The notes under the pieces: model-generated
Told to the model about the DNA's origin: nothing
The model's input: the letters and a program-made list of their open reading frames with translations, nothing else
The model's database searches: none
Translations under genes and position numbers: made by a program
Part shown: positions 37,647-46,515 of the stretch, in pieces
How positions within the stretch are numbered: the first letter of the stretch is position 1
Layout of the letters: every line of letters begins with the position of its first letter
Assembly: GCF_027531025.1 (NCBI RefSeq)
Contig: NZ_JAPZQX010000004.1
Span: 124,001-188,000 of the forward strand
Origin: Novosphingobium sp.
GTDB lineage: Bacteria > Pseudomonadota > Alphaproteobacteria > Sphingomonadales > Sphingomonadaceae
DNA length: 64,000 bases
Direction: 5' to 3'

Positions 37647-39698
37647 ATGACAGGATCAGGCGTGATGACGGACCGCAGCCAATGGATCGTGCTGCATGGC
37701 CGGGCGAGCAGCCTGGTACTTGAGGCTTGCCCCGGTGAAGCCCCGCTGTGGCGCTATTGGGGGCCGCGCCTGCCCGATGCCGCGCTGCCCGCCGCGCCGC
37801 TGCGCGATAGCCGCCCGACGCCAACCTTTACCGTCCAGTTCGACCAGCCGCTCAGCCTGCTGCCGGGGCTGGGCCAGGGCTGGTTCGGCGAACCGGTGCT
37901 GAAGGCGCATCGGGCCGGGCGGGATTGGACCTTTCAGGCCACCGACTGCTTGATCGAACAGGATGGCCAGCGCGCCGTCGTTACCCTGACCGATGCCATC
38001 GCCCGGATCGCGGTCGCGGTTACGCTGGCGCTCGATCCGCACAGCGATGTGCTGACCGTTTCGAGCGTCCTTACCAATGTGGGCGATGATCCGCTCGACG
38101 TGCAGTGGCTGGCCGCCGCCGTCCTGCCCTTGCCCGCCCATGCCCGGCAGGTCCGTTCGTTCACCGGGCGGCACAATATCGAATTCGTGGCGGTGGAGGA
38201 CGATCTCACCCGCAGCCAGTGGCGGCGCGAGAACCGCCGGGGCCTCACCTCGCACGATTGCTTTCCGGGCGCGGTCGTTCTTGCCGATGGCTGTGCCTAT
38301 GGCGCGCAGCTCGCCTGGTCGGGTAACCATTGTCAGCTGATCGACTGGTGCGATGATGGCCGCTGGCAATGGCAGCTGGGCGAAGCGCTGATGCCGGGCG
38401 AGGTGCGGCTGGCCCCCGGCGAAAGCCTGCAATCGCCCGAAGTGCTCGCCACCTGCGCGGCCGATGCCAATGGCGTGGCGCAGAATTTCCACGCCGCGAT
38501 CCGCGCGCGGATGGATTGGCCCGGCGGTGCGATGCGCCCGCGCCCGGTCCACCTCAACACCTGGGAAGGCTTCTACTTCGATCACGACGAGGCCGCGCTC
38601 AGGGACCTGGCCGATGCAGCGGCCAAGGCCGGGATCGAACGCTTCGTGCTTGACGATGGCTGGTTCCATCGCCGCAACGATGACACGACCAGCCTGGGCG
38701 ACTGGTGGCCGGACCACGCCAAGTACCCGGACGGGCTGGGGCCGCTCGCCGCGCACGTCACCGGCCTCGGCATGGAATTCGGCCTGTGGGTCGAACCGGA
38801 AATGGTCAACCCGGACAGCGAGCTCTACCGCGCCCATCCCGACTGGGCGCTGCAGGTGGCCGGACGGCCGCTGATTACCGCACGCAACCAGCTGGTGCTC
38901 GACCTGGGCCGGAGCGACGTGCGCGATTACCTGTTCGAGCGGCTCAGTGACCTGCTGGCCGAACTGCCGATCGGCTATCTCAAGTGGGATCACAATCGCG
39001 ACCTGACCGCCGCGGGCGAGCGCCCGTCCTATCGCGGGCAGGTGCTGGGCGCTTATGACCTGCTAGCCCGGCTGCGCGCCGCTTTCCCGGCGGTAGAGAT
39101 CGAGGCCTGCGCCGGTGGCGGCGGGCGGATCGATGCCGGGATCGCGCGCTTCACCCACCGGTTCTGGACCAGCGACAATATCGACGCGGTCAGCCGCGTG
39201 GCCATCCAGCGCGGGTTCCTGCAATTCATGCCGCCCGAACTGATGGGCAGCCATGTCGGCGCGGCTCCGGCCCATGCGACGGGACGAATCCAGAAGATGT
39301 CGTTCCGCAATCACGTCGCCCTGCCCGGCCACTTCGGGGTGGAGCTGGACCTGCGCAAGCTGAACGAGCGCGACCTGGCCCGGCTGGGCGAGGGGATCGA
39401 GCGTTACAAGGCGCTGCGGGGCCGCCTGCACAATGGGCAGGTCTGGCAGGGTGATGGGCCGGATGGCCTCTGGTGGCAGGCACATGGCAGCGCCGCCGAA
39501 CTGGTGCTGCTGGTCACCCGGATCGAACCGCAGCAACAGCGCCATGCGCCGGGGCTGCGACTGCCGATGCTGGATCCCGCCCGCCATTATCGCATCGGCG
39601 ACGCCGTCCATCATGGTGCCTGGCTGGTGCAGCACGGGCTCGACCTGCCGCCGCTGCGCGCCGAAAGCGGGCTGGTGCTGGAACTGACCGCGCTATGA
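37647..39698 (+). CDS. Alpha-galactosidase (GH36)
   Basis: A 683-residue GH36 enzyme: an N-terminal beta-sandwich (RYWGPRL and following), a TIM barrel, and a C-terminal beta domain. Barrel motifs are LDDGWFHRRNDD, the nucleophile Asp448 in LKWDHNRD, the CAGGGGRIDAG loop and acid/base Asp510 in WTSDNIDAV. No signal peptide is present, so it acts on imported alpha-galactosides such as melibiose or raffinose. A second start, ATG 37665, is possible. It overlaps the fructokinase gene by four bases. Confidence 0.93.
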   Translation: MTGSGVMTDRSQWIVLHGRASSLVLEACPGEAPLWRYWGPRLPDAALPAAPLRDSRPTPTFTVQFDQPLSLLPGLGQGWFGEPVLKAHRAGRDWTFQATDCLIEQDGQRAVVTLTDAIARIAVAVTLALDPHSDVLTVSSVLTNVGDDPLDVQWLAAAVLPLPAHARQVRSFTGRHNIEFVAVEDDLTRSQWRRENRRGLTSHDCFPGAVVLADGCAYGAQLAWSGNHCQLIDWCDDGRWQWQLGEALMPGEVRLAPGESLQSPEVLATCAADANGVAQNFHAAIRARMDWPGGAMRPRPVHLNTWEGFYFDHDEAALRDLADAAAKAGIERFVLDDGWFHRRNDDTTSLGDWWPDHAKYPDGLGPLAAHVTGLGMEFGLWVEPEMVNPDSELYRAHPDWALQVAGRPLITARNQLVLDLGRSDVRDYLFERLSDLLAELPIGYLKWDHNRDLTAAGERPSYRGQVLGAYDLLARLRAAFPAVEIEACAGGGGRIDAGIARFTHRFWTSDNIDAVSRVAIQRGFLQFMPPELMGSHVGAAPAHATGRIQKMSFRNHVALPGHFGVELDLRKLNERDLARLGEGIERYKALRGRLHNGQVWQGDGPDGLWWQAHGSAAELVLLVTRIEPQQQRHAPGLRLPMLDPARHYRIGDAVHHGAWLVQHGLDLPPLRAESGLVLELTAL

Positions 39699-40591
39699 GC
39701 GGGCCGGCCGCTGTCCCGCGCTTTGGCCTGGTGGAGGCGGGCGGTACCAAGTTCGTGCTGGGGGTCACCAGCGGGCTGGACCAGCCGATCGTCACCGAAC
39801 AGATCGCCACCACCACCCCGGACCAGACAATTGCTGCCATGCTCGACTGGTTGGGGCAGCATGGGCCCTTTGCCGCCATTGGCCTCGCCAGTTTCGGTCC
39901 GGCTGAGCTCGATCCGGCCAGCCCGCACTGGGGGCACATTCTCGCCACACCCAAGCCGGGCTGGGCGCAGACTGACCTGGCCGGTCCGCTGGCGGCGCGG
40001 TTCGGTTGCCCGGTGGGGTTCGATACCGATGTCAACGCGGCGGCGTTGGCCGAATGGCGCTGGGGTGCGGGGCAGGGGCAAAGGGCCATGGCCTATCTCA
40101 CCATCGGCACCGGGATCGGCGGGGGCGCGGTGATCGACGGGCAGGTGCTGCGCGGCCTGTCGCACCCGGAAATGGGCCATATGCGCATCGCGCTGCATCC
40201 CGACGATGCCGGGTTTGCCGGAACCTGCCCCTTCCATGGCCCTTGCCTTGAAGGACTGGCCAGCGGCCCGGCAATCATCGCCCGCTTTGGCTGCCCGCTG
40301 ACCGACCTGCCACCCGATCATCCCGGCCATGACCTGATCGCTGGGTACCTAGCCCAGGCGGCCATCAACCTGCAGGCGCTGTTCGAACCCGGCCGGATCG
40401 CGCTGGGCGGCGGCGTGATGCAAACGCCGGGCCTGCTCGCGCGGGTGGTCGCCCAGGCCGGGGCGCTGGGCGGTGGCTATCTTCGGGGCCAGGCCGAAAC
40501 GGTGCTCTGCGCGCCGGGGTTCGGGACACGCTCGGGCCTCTATGGCGCGCTGGCGCTGGCACAGGGGGCTTTGGCCGCAAACGCGGGTTGA
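39695..40591 (+). CDS. ROK family fructokinase
   Basis: A 298-residue ROK kinase. ATP motif EAGGTKFVLGV opens the protein; NAAALAEWRWGAG, GTGIGGGAVIDG and the zinc-site pattern HPEMGHMRI ... CPFHGPCLEG match Zymomonas-type fructokinases, with ALGGGVMQTPGL near the end. It probably makes fructose-6-phosphate. The ATG at 39695 overlaps the alpha-galactosidase stop (ATGA), so the pair is co-translated. Together they fit raffinose- or sucrose-derived sugar use (inference). Confidence 0.9.
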   Translation: MSGPAAVPRFGLVEAGGTKFVLGVTSGLDQPIVTEQIATTTPDQTIAAMLDWLGQHGPFAAIGLASFGPAELDPASPHWGHILATPKPGWAQTDLAGPLAARFGCPVGFDTDVNAAALAEWRWGAGQGQRAMAYLTIGTGIGGGAVIDGQVLRGLSHPEMGHMRIALHPDDAGFAGTCPFHGPCLEGLASGPAIIARFGCPLTDLPPDHPGHDLIAGYLAQAAINLQALFEPGRIALGGGVMQTPGLLARVVAQAGALGGGYLRGQAETVLCAPGFGTRSGLYGALALAQGALAANAG

Positions 40592-40627
40592 ATTGCGAGA
40601 CGTGGGCTTGCCTGCCATAACCGGGTG

Positions 40628-41344
40628 ATGGAGGGGGAACGGGTCAACCTGGGATTGTCGCGGCGCACGCGGATTGCTGTCTCCGGGCTGGTCGCGCTGG
40701 TCCTGGTGGCGCTGTTCCTGCTGCTGGTCCGGGCCCTGGCGCCCGATTTCACCGCCCAGGCGGTCAAGACCATCGGGCGGACCCTGTCGGTCACCATCAC
40801 CACGCCCCCGCCGCCCGAACCGGCAGCCCAGCCCGAACCGGCAGGCGCTGCGGGCGAGGCCGGGAAGCAGGCCACGCCGCGCAAGGTCGCCCTGCCCAAG
40901 CCTCCCATCGCGATCGCCAGCGCTCCGGCACCGCAAGCCTCCTCCACCGGCAGCGCCGATACCAGCGGCGCGCGCGATGCCGGGGCGGGGACGGGGGCGG
41001 GCGGCGCCGGATCGGGCACCGGGCTTGGCGGCAGTGGCAGCGGCACTGGCGGCGGGGCGAGCAAGCCGGTCCATATTTCCGGCCGGATCGACAAGGCCGA
41101 TGATTTCCCGATCCCGCCCGGCGGGCGCGAGGCGCGGATCGGCAAGGCGGTGATCCTGGCGCTGACCATCAGCCCCGAAGGCCGGGCCACGGCCTGCCGC
41201 GTCTACAAGTCCAGCGGCCTGCCCGAGACCGACGCGGTGACCTGTCGGCTGGCCCAGCAGCGGTTGCGGTTCCGGCCCGCGTTGAACGCCGCGGGCGAGC
41301 CGGTGACCGGGACCTTTTACTGGCAGCAGAAATTCTTCTTCTAA
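40628..41344 (+). CDS. TonB-like energy-transducer-type protein
   Basis: About 238 residues: a short basic N-terminus, one membrane anchor (near [19 protein letters not shown]), a Pro-rich then Gly/Ser-rich linker (about 60-145), and a C-terminal TonB-like domain ([36 protein letters not shown]) with two Cys. The layout fits TonB, but no exbB/exbD gene is near and the linker is unusually Gly-rich. It may serve a TonB-dependent receptor or be a TonB-fold envelope protein of other use. Confidence 0.7.
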   Translation: MEGERVNLGLSRRTRIAVSGLVALVLVALFLLLVRALAPDFTAQAVKTIGRTLSVTITTPPPPEPAAQPEPAGAAGEAGKQATPRKVALPKPPIAIASAPAPQASSTGSADTSGARDAGAGTGAGGAGSGTGLGGSGSGTGGGASKPVHISGRIDKADDFPIPPGGREARIGKAVILALTISPEGRATACRVYKSSGLPETDAVTCRLAQQRLRFRPALNAAGEPVTGTFYWQQKFFF

Positions 41345-41402
41345 GCCGCTTGATCGCGCTGGCGGGCGGCGGCAAGGTCGGCGGCAAAGGAAGAGGAAAT
41401 CC

Positions 41403-43331
41403 ATGGCCAACACCCATCCCGTCCCCGCCGAATGGGCCGCCCGCGCGCTGATCAATGCGGAGGTCTATGCCGAGAAGTACCGCGCCGCGATTGCGCAGCC
41501 GGAAGCGTTCTGGCGCGCGGAATCGGCGCGGATCGACTGGATCAAGCCCTGGACCAGGCTGAACCGGTGCTCCTTTGACGAGGCGGATTTCGGGATCGAG
41601 TGGTTCTCCGACGGCACGCTGAACGTCTCGGCCAACTGCCTTGACCGCCACCTGGCGGAGCGCGGTGATGTGACCGCGATCATCTGGGAAGGCGATGATG
41701 CCGCCCAGCAGCGCAAGCTGACTTACCGCGAGCTCCACGAGGAAGTCTGCCGCATGGCCAATGCGCTGAAGGCGCTGGGGGCCAGGCGGGGTGACCGGAT
41801 CACGATCTACATGCCGATGGTGCCCGAAGCAGCGGTGGCCATGCTGGCCTGTTCGCGGATCGGGGCGATCCATTCGGTGGTGTTCGGCGGGTTCAGCCCG
41901 GAAGCCCTGGCGGGCCGCATCCAGGATTGCGACAGCTCGATCGTGATCACCGCCGATGCCGGGATGCGCGGCGGCAAGCTGGTGCCGCTGAAGGCCAATG
42001 TCGATGCCGCGCTGGGGCAGTGCCCATCGATCGAGGCGGTGCTGGTGGTGCGCCATGTCGGCAACGAGATCGCCATGGAGCCGGGCCGCGATCACTGGTG
42101 GCACGATCACCGCGCCGCCGTTTCCGCCGATTGCCCCTACGAGGAAATGGGCGCGGAAGACCCGCTGTTCATCCTCTATACCAGTGGCAGCACCGGCAAG
42201 CCCAAGGGCGTGCTCCACACCACCGGCGGCTATCTCACCTGGGCGGCGATGACCCACCAGTACGTGTTCGATTACCGCCCCGGTGAAATCTACTGGTGCG
42301 CGGCCGATGTGGGCTGGGTCACCGGGCACAGCTATGTGGTCTACGGCCCGCTCACCAATGGCGCGACCACGGTGATGTTCGAAGGCGTGCCGAATTACCC
42401 CACCCACAGCCGGTTCTGGGAAATCGTCGACCGCCACAATGTCGAGATCTTCTATGGCGCTCCCACGGCTCTGCGCGCGCTGATGCGCGAAGGCGATGAC
42501 TGGGTAACGGCGACCAGCCGCCAGTCGCTGCGCCTGCTGGGTTCGGTCGGTGAGCCGATCAACCCGGAAGCCTGGGAATGGTACTGGCGCGTGGTGGGCG
42601 AGGGGCGCTGCCCGATCGTCGACACCTATTGGCAGACCGAAACCGGCGCCTGCATGATGACGCCGCTGCCCGGCGCCCATGCCTTGAAGCCCGGCGCGGC
42701 CAGCTTCCCGATGTTCGGGGTGGTGCCACAGATCGTCGATGGCGAGGGCAAGGTGCTGGAAGGCGCGACCGAGGGGAACCTGTGCATCACCCAGTCCTGG
42801 CCGGGGCAGATGCGGACCGTCTGGGGCGATCACGAGCGCTTCTTCCAGACCTATTTCACTACCTACCCCGGCAAGTACTTCACCGGCGACGGGTGCAAGC
42901 GCGATGCCGATGGCAATTACTGGATCACCGGGCGCGTCGATGACGTGATCAACGTCTCGGGCCACCGGATGGGCACGGCCGAAGTCGAGAGTGCCCTGGT
43001 GGCACATCCGAGTGTCGCTGAAGCGGCGGTTGTGGGCATGCCGCATGACATCAAGGGGCAGGGCATCTACGCCTATGTGACGCTCAATGCCGGGATCGAG
43101 GCAACCGCGGAAATCCGCACCGAACTGGTCCAGTGGGTGCGCAAGGAAATCGGCCCGATCGCCACGCCGGACGTGATTCACTTCGCCCCGGCCCTGCCCA
43201 AGACCCGTTCCGGCAAGATCATGCGCCGCATCCTGCGCAAGATCGCCGAGGGGGATGTCTCGAACCTGGGCGATACCAGCACTCTAGCCGATCCGTCGGT
43301 GGTCGACAGCCTGCTGACCAGCGGGCGCTAG
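41403..43331 (+). CDS. acs: Acetyl-CoA synthetase
   Basis: A 642-residue AMP-forming acetate:CoA ligase. P-loop [53 protein letters not shown] and the acetylatable Lys in [13 protein letters not shown] are present, and the length is standard. It activates acetate to acetyl-CoA. AAGGAAGAGG precedes the ATG. It ends tail to tail with the PHA-region gene, overlapping by four bases. Confidence 0.97.
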   Translation: MANTHPVPAEWAARALINAEVYAEKYRAAIAQPEAFWRAESARIDWIKPWTRLNRCSFDEADFGIEWFSDGTLNVSANCLDRHLAERGDVTAIIWEGDDAAQQRKLTYRELHEEVCRMANALKALGARRGDRITIYMPMVPEAAVAMLACSRIGAIHSVVFGGFSPEALAGRIQDCDSSIVITADAGMRGGKLVPLKANVDAALGQCPSIEAVLVVRHVGNEIAMEPGRDHWWHDHRAAVSADCPYEEMGAEDPLFILYTSGSTGKPKGVLHTTGGYLTWAAMTHQYVFDYRPGEIYWCAADVGWVTGHSYVVYGPLTNGATTVMFEGVPNYPTHSRFWEIVDRHNVEIFYGAPTALRALMREGDDWVTATSRQSLRLLGSVGEPINPEAWEWYWRVVGEGRCPIVDTYWQTETGACMMTPLPGAHALKPGAASFPMFGVVPQIVDGEGKVLEGATEGNLCITQSWPGQMRTVWGDHERFFQTYFTTYPGKYFTGDGCKRDADGNYWITGRVDDVINVSGHRMGTAEVESALVAHPSVAEAAVVGMPHDIKGQGIYAYVTLNAGIEATAEIRTELVQWVRKEIGPIATPDVIHFAPALPKTRSGKIMRRILRKIAEGDVSNLGDTSTLADPSVVDSLLTSGR

Positions 43332-43621
43332 CCGAGCAGCTTGCGCCCCTTGGCCTCGACCTGGCCGCGGATCAGCGGTTCGACAAAGGCCAGGGATTCC
43401 GGGATTTCGAAGGAGAAGGCGACTTCGCTTTCACCCACCTCGATCTGTCCGGTCAGCGCCTTGCCCATGATCCCCACGGTCAGGTCCATCCGGTCCTCGG
43501 TGGGCCAGGCGGTGCTGACCTTGGCAAAGGCCGGAACCATGTCTGCGACCTCGCCCGAACCGGCGCGGATCCGGCGCCGGGCTTCTTCAACGCCCAGCGA
43601 ATGGGGCACGGCGATCCGCAT
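43328..43621 (-). CDS. Polyhydroxyalkanoic acid system (PHA granule region) family protein
   Basis: A 97-residue cytosolic protein beginning [20 protein letters not shown], with [40 protein letters not shown] beta strands and a C-terminal ALVEPLI-like segment, matching the small family found in PHA granule regions. Its precise role is unknown. The ATG at 43621 overlaps the upstream stop as TAATG, making it the last gene of the telA unit. No phaC or phasin gene is present nearby. Confidence 0.75.
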   Translation of the reverse strand: MRIAVPHSLGVEEARRRIRAGSGEVADMVPAFAKVSTAWPTEDRMDLTVGIMGKALTGQIEVGESEVAFSFEIPESLAFVEPLIRGQVEAKGRKLLG

Positions 43622-44361
43622 TACCGGCCTTCGCCTTCCGGCCCGGCGCCGTACTTGTAATCGAGGTAGCGGGTCTTGATCGCCAGGTTGTCGATCGCCC
43701 CGCTGGCGAGCTGGCGGGTGACGCTGTCGATCTCGGCGCTGATCTTGCCCAGGCTGTCGACCAGGTGCTGGTCGGGCGATGCACCGCCCTGCGCCTCGCC
43801 GCGCAGGTGGCGTGGGATCGAAGTATAGGTGGAAACCAGTTCGGGCAGGTGATCGCCGACCAGCTTGCGCACTTCGACTGCGGCGGGTGCGCGCTCGTCC
43901 AGCCCGTCGAGCTGGGTGCCGAGCGCGTCGAGCTGCAGACCGATTGTATCGACCAGCTGCACCGCCGGGGCGGGCAGGGCGGGGCGTTGCTGTTCCAGCC
44001 ACAGTTCGGTCCGCCCGACCAGCGACTTCACATCGCTGCCGCGCAGCACCTCGCGGGTCGGGGTCTTGAGCTTGGGCACGAAGGCGAAGAACAGCATGGC
44101 GGCGACCACTGCCGCCATGGCCAGGATCACGCCGGTGATGCCGATCCCGTCGAGCACGATCCCGGCAGCGACGATGGCGCCGAGAATGGCGGCCACGGTC
44201 AAGGCAAAGCCCTTGGCCTTCTTCAGCGCATGTTCCCGCTTCAGCGCGGCCGAACGCCGCCCGATCGACACCGCCCGTCGCCCGCCATGGTCGCGGTTGT
44301 TGACCAGCGACTGCTTGGCCTGATGCAGGATCAGGTCAGACTTGTGGGCTTCACCGGCCAA
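43621..44361 (-). CDS. XpaC-like membrane protein linked to TelA
   Basis: A 246-residue protein: a basic helix (RRAVSIGRRSAALKREHALKK), two adjacent membrane helices (about 52-95), then a long helical cytosolic domain (LDALGTQLDGLDERAPAAVEVRKLVGDHLPELVSTY) and a charged tail. I assign it tentatively to the XpaC/5-bromo-4-chloroindolyl phosphate hydrolysis group because of topology, helical C-domain and position directly after telA (one base). Homology is not certain; the biochemical role is unknown. Confidence 0.5.
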   Translation of the reverse strand: MAGEAHKSDLILHQAKQSLVNNRDHGGRRAVSIGRRSAALKREHALKKAKGFALTVAAILGAIVAAGIVLDGIGITGVILAMAAVVAAMLFFAFVPKLKTPTREVLRGSDVKSLVGRTELWLEQQRPALPAPAVQLVDTIGLQLDALGTQLDGLDERAPAAVEVRKLVGDHLPELVSTYTSIPRHLRGEAQGGASPDQHLVDSLGKISAEIDSVTRQLASGAIDNLAIKTRYLDYKYGAGPEGEGR

Positions 44362-44362
44362 G

Positions 44363-45574
44363 TCAGCCCTCCAGGCTCAGCAGGCTGGGCGCGTCCGCCG
44401 CCTTGGCCGCCTGGGCGGCACCCTCGGCGCGGGCGATGTAACCCTTGGACTTCTCGACCTCGGCAGTGAGGGTGGTGACGGTCTGCTTCATGTTTTCCAG
44501 CGCCTTCACCTTGAAGGTGTCGATGTTGTCCATCGTGTCATAGATGTTCTGGAAGGCGCGCTGCAGCGTTTCGAGCGGGATCGTGCTCGATGCCGCCATT
44601 TCGTGGATCTTGCCGGTCTGGTCGCGCAGCAGGGTGCCAGTCGAATCGATCAGGCCCGCCGTGGTTTCATTGAGCGCGGTCACCTGTTGCAGCACCAGCC
44701 GCTGGTTGGCCATGGCCTGGGCCACGGTCACGGCGGTGCGCAGCGCGGCCACGGTGGTGGTGCTGGCGCGATCGACGCCCTTCACCAGTTCGACGTTGTT
44801 CCTCTTGACCAGGTCCAGCGCCAGGTAGCCCTGCACGGTCACTGCCATCTGCGTGAGCAGGTCCTGGGTGCGCTGGCGCACATAGAACAGCGCAGATTCG
44901 CGGATCGCCTTGGCCTTGGCCGGGTCGGTCGCGTCAAGGTCGGCGGCCTTTTCCTCCAGCTTGGCGTCGAGCGCGCGGCTGATGTGGATCATCTGCTCCA
45001 GCGCGCCCATCGCTTCCCACAGCTTCTGCCGCTCCACGTCGATCGCGGCATTGTCCATCAGCAGTTCGTCCTTGCCGGACGAAAGGTGGCCGAGCACGGC
45101 CTGGATGTGGCCCTGTGCGCTTTCATAGGACTGGAAATAGCGCTTCATCGTGTTGCCGAACGGGATGATGCCCAGGATCTTGCGGCCCTTCGACAGCTTG
45201 CCCTGCTTGCCGGGGTCCAGCTCTTCCACCGTGCGGCGCAGTTCGGCCAGGTTTGCGCCGACACCGGAATCCTTGTCCATCGCCCGCACCGGCCGGTCGA
45301 GGAAACGGTTGCTCATGCCGGCCGCCGCCATGATCTCCTTGCGGCCCATATTGGTGATCTGGTCCACCTTCTTGCCGAATTCGGGCGAATTGGCGTCCGA
45401 GGCGAGCAGATCGGCCACGAAGGCATCGACCTTCTGTTCAAGCTTGGACTTGGCATCGTCAGCCAGGGGCACCAGTCCGACGGCCTGGGCCGGGGCAACC
45501 ACCGGCACCGGATCGGGCGGGGTCAGGGTCAGGGTCGGCGCGGCGGTTTCGGTCGTGGTTGGCGTAGTGGCCAT
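44363..45574 (-). CDS. Toxic anion resistance protein, TelA family
   Basis: A 403-residue, largely alpha-helical cytosolic protein matching TelA/KlaA. It has a Pro/Thr-rich N-terminus, then FVADLLASDANSPEF, QITNMGRKEIMAAAGMSNRFLDRPV, DELLMDNAAIDVERQKLWEAM and a long coiled-coil tail with QTVTTLTAEVEKSKGYI. Members are linked to tellurite tolerance and to stress or envelope functions, but the mechanism is unknown. ATG at 45574 replaces a longer open frame. It leads the telA-XpaC-like-PHA unit. Confidence 0.88.
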   Translation of the reverse strand: MATTPTTTETAAPTLTLTPPDPVPVVAPAQAVGLVPLADDAKSKLEQKVDAFVADLLASDANSPEFGKKVDQITNMGRKEIMAAAGMSNRFLDRPVRAMDKDSGVGANLAELRRTVEELDPGKQGKLSKGRKILGIIPFGNTMKRYFQSYESAQGHIQAVLGHLSSGKDELLMDNAAIDVERQKLWEAMGALEQMIHISRALDAKLEEKAADLDATDPAKAKAIRESALFYVRQRTQDLLTQMAVTVQGYLALDLVKRNNVELVKGVDRASTTTVAALRTAVTVAQAMANQRLVLQQVTALNETTAGLIDSTGTLLRDQTGKIHEMAASSTIPLETLQRAFQNIYDTMDNIDTFKVKALENMKQTVTTLTAEVEKSKGYIARAEGAAQAAKAADAPSLLSLEG

Positions 45575-45722
45575 GATCGTTGGTTCCCTGTCTGGGTGCT
45601 GGCTGACAAGATGGTGCGCCTTGCGCCGCGATGCAAGCTGTATTGTTCGCATAAGACAGGCTTGGCTGGCTGTCCCAGATCTGGGCAGGCTCGATTCCGG
45701 CCAGTTGCCCGATCGTGTTAGT

Positions 45723-45744
45723 TTAAGTAAATGAATACACTTAA
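45723..45744. promoter_or_regulatory. AT-rich inverted repeat before the 2OG oxygenase gene
   Basis: TTAAGT and ACTTAA form a perfect inverted repeat with a 10-base spacer in a locally AT-rich patch, 27 bases before the ATG of the oxygenase gene and in the gap shared with telA. It could be an operator; no regulator gene is adjacent. Confidence 0.3.
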
Positions 45745-45770
45745 CAATGGACCCTTTTGCCGGGTGGTAG

Positions 45771-46502
45771 ATGGATCAATTGAATCGACGGCTGGATTTC
45801 TCGCTGCGGATCGCACCTGACGATCTGCCGCGTTTGCGGTCCGAACTTGCTACCTCAGGCCGTGTCCGGATCGAACCCGCGCTGGCCGAGGATGCGGCAG
45901 CGGCGCTGGCGCAGGAACTGGCGCAGAGCAGCGAGTGGGCGCTGACCTGGCGACAGGGCTCGGCCGAGCGTGAGCTCGACGCCGCCACCCTGGCCAAGCT
46001 TTCGCCGGCTCAATGCGCGGCGCTGGAACAGTTCGCCCGGGCCGGCGATGAGCACACCTTTCGTTTCATGCACGATGCGATCCGCGTCGCGCCCGATCCG
46101 TCGAACCGGCAGGCGCGGGGCTGGCTGATCGACCGTCTGGTCGATGGTCTCAACGCCCCCGGAATCCTTGCGCGGGTAACCGAACTGACCGGTGAGCAGG
46201 TCCGTTCGTTTCGTGGCGATGCCACCCGCTATCGCACCGGGCATTTCCTGACCACGCACAACGATGGCCGCAAGCATGGCAAGCGCGTCGCAGCACTGGT
46301 TATCAACCTGGTTCGCTGGCATATCGACTGGGGCGGGCTGATGCTGTTCCACGATGCGCATGGCGACGCGACTTGCGGGTGGACGCCCCGCTACAACGCA
46401 GCGAACCTGTTCCTTGTCCCCCAGGACCACAGCGTTACCTGGGTCAACGCCCTGGCACCGCATCCCCGCATCGCCGTGGCTGGCTGGTTCTACGCCGAAT
46501 GA
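45771..46502 (+). CDS. 2OG-Fe(II) oxygenase (prolyl-4-hydroxylase-like)
   Basis: A 243-residue double-stranded beta-helix oxygenase. Iron ligands are His163, Asp165 (THNDGR) and His220 (QDHSVTWV); Arg233 (HPRIAV) is placed to bind 2-oxoglutarate. The N-terminal 60 residues resemble small proline-hydroxylase-type proteins. The substrate, whether protein or amino acid, is unknown. It converges on the diguanylate cyclase gene with a 13-base gap. Confidence 0.85.
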   Translation: MDQLNRRLDFSLRIAPDDLPRLRSELATSGRVRIEPALAEDAAAALAQELAQSSEWALTWRQGSAERELDAATLAKLSPAQCAALEQFARAGDEHTFRFMHDAIRVAPDPSNRQARGWLIDRLVDGLNAPGILARVTELTGEQVRSFRGDATRYRTGHFLTTHNDGRKHGKRVAALVINLVRWHIDWGGLMLFHDAHGDATCGWTPRYNAANLFLVPQDHSVTWVNALAPHPRIAVAGWFYAE

Positions 46503-46515
46503 TCGCCAGCATGGC

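Noticed and set aside
41169..43181. A 670-codon minus-strand open frame opposite acs
   Set aside because: Shadow of acetyl-CoA synthetase; no domain can be recognised.
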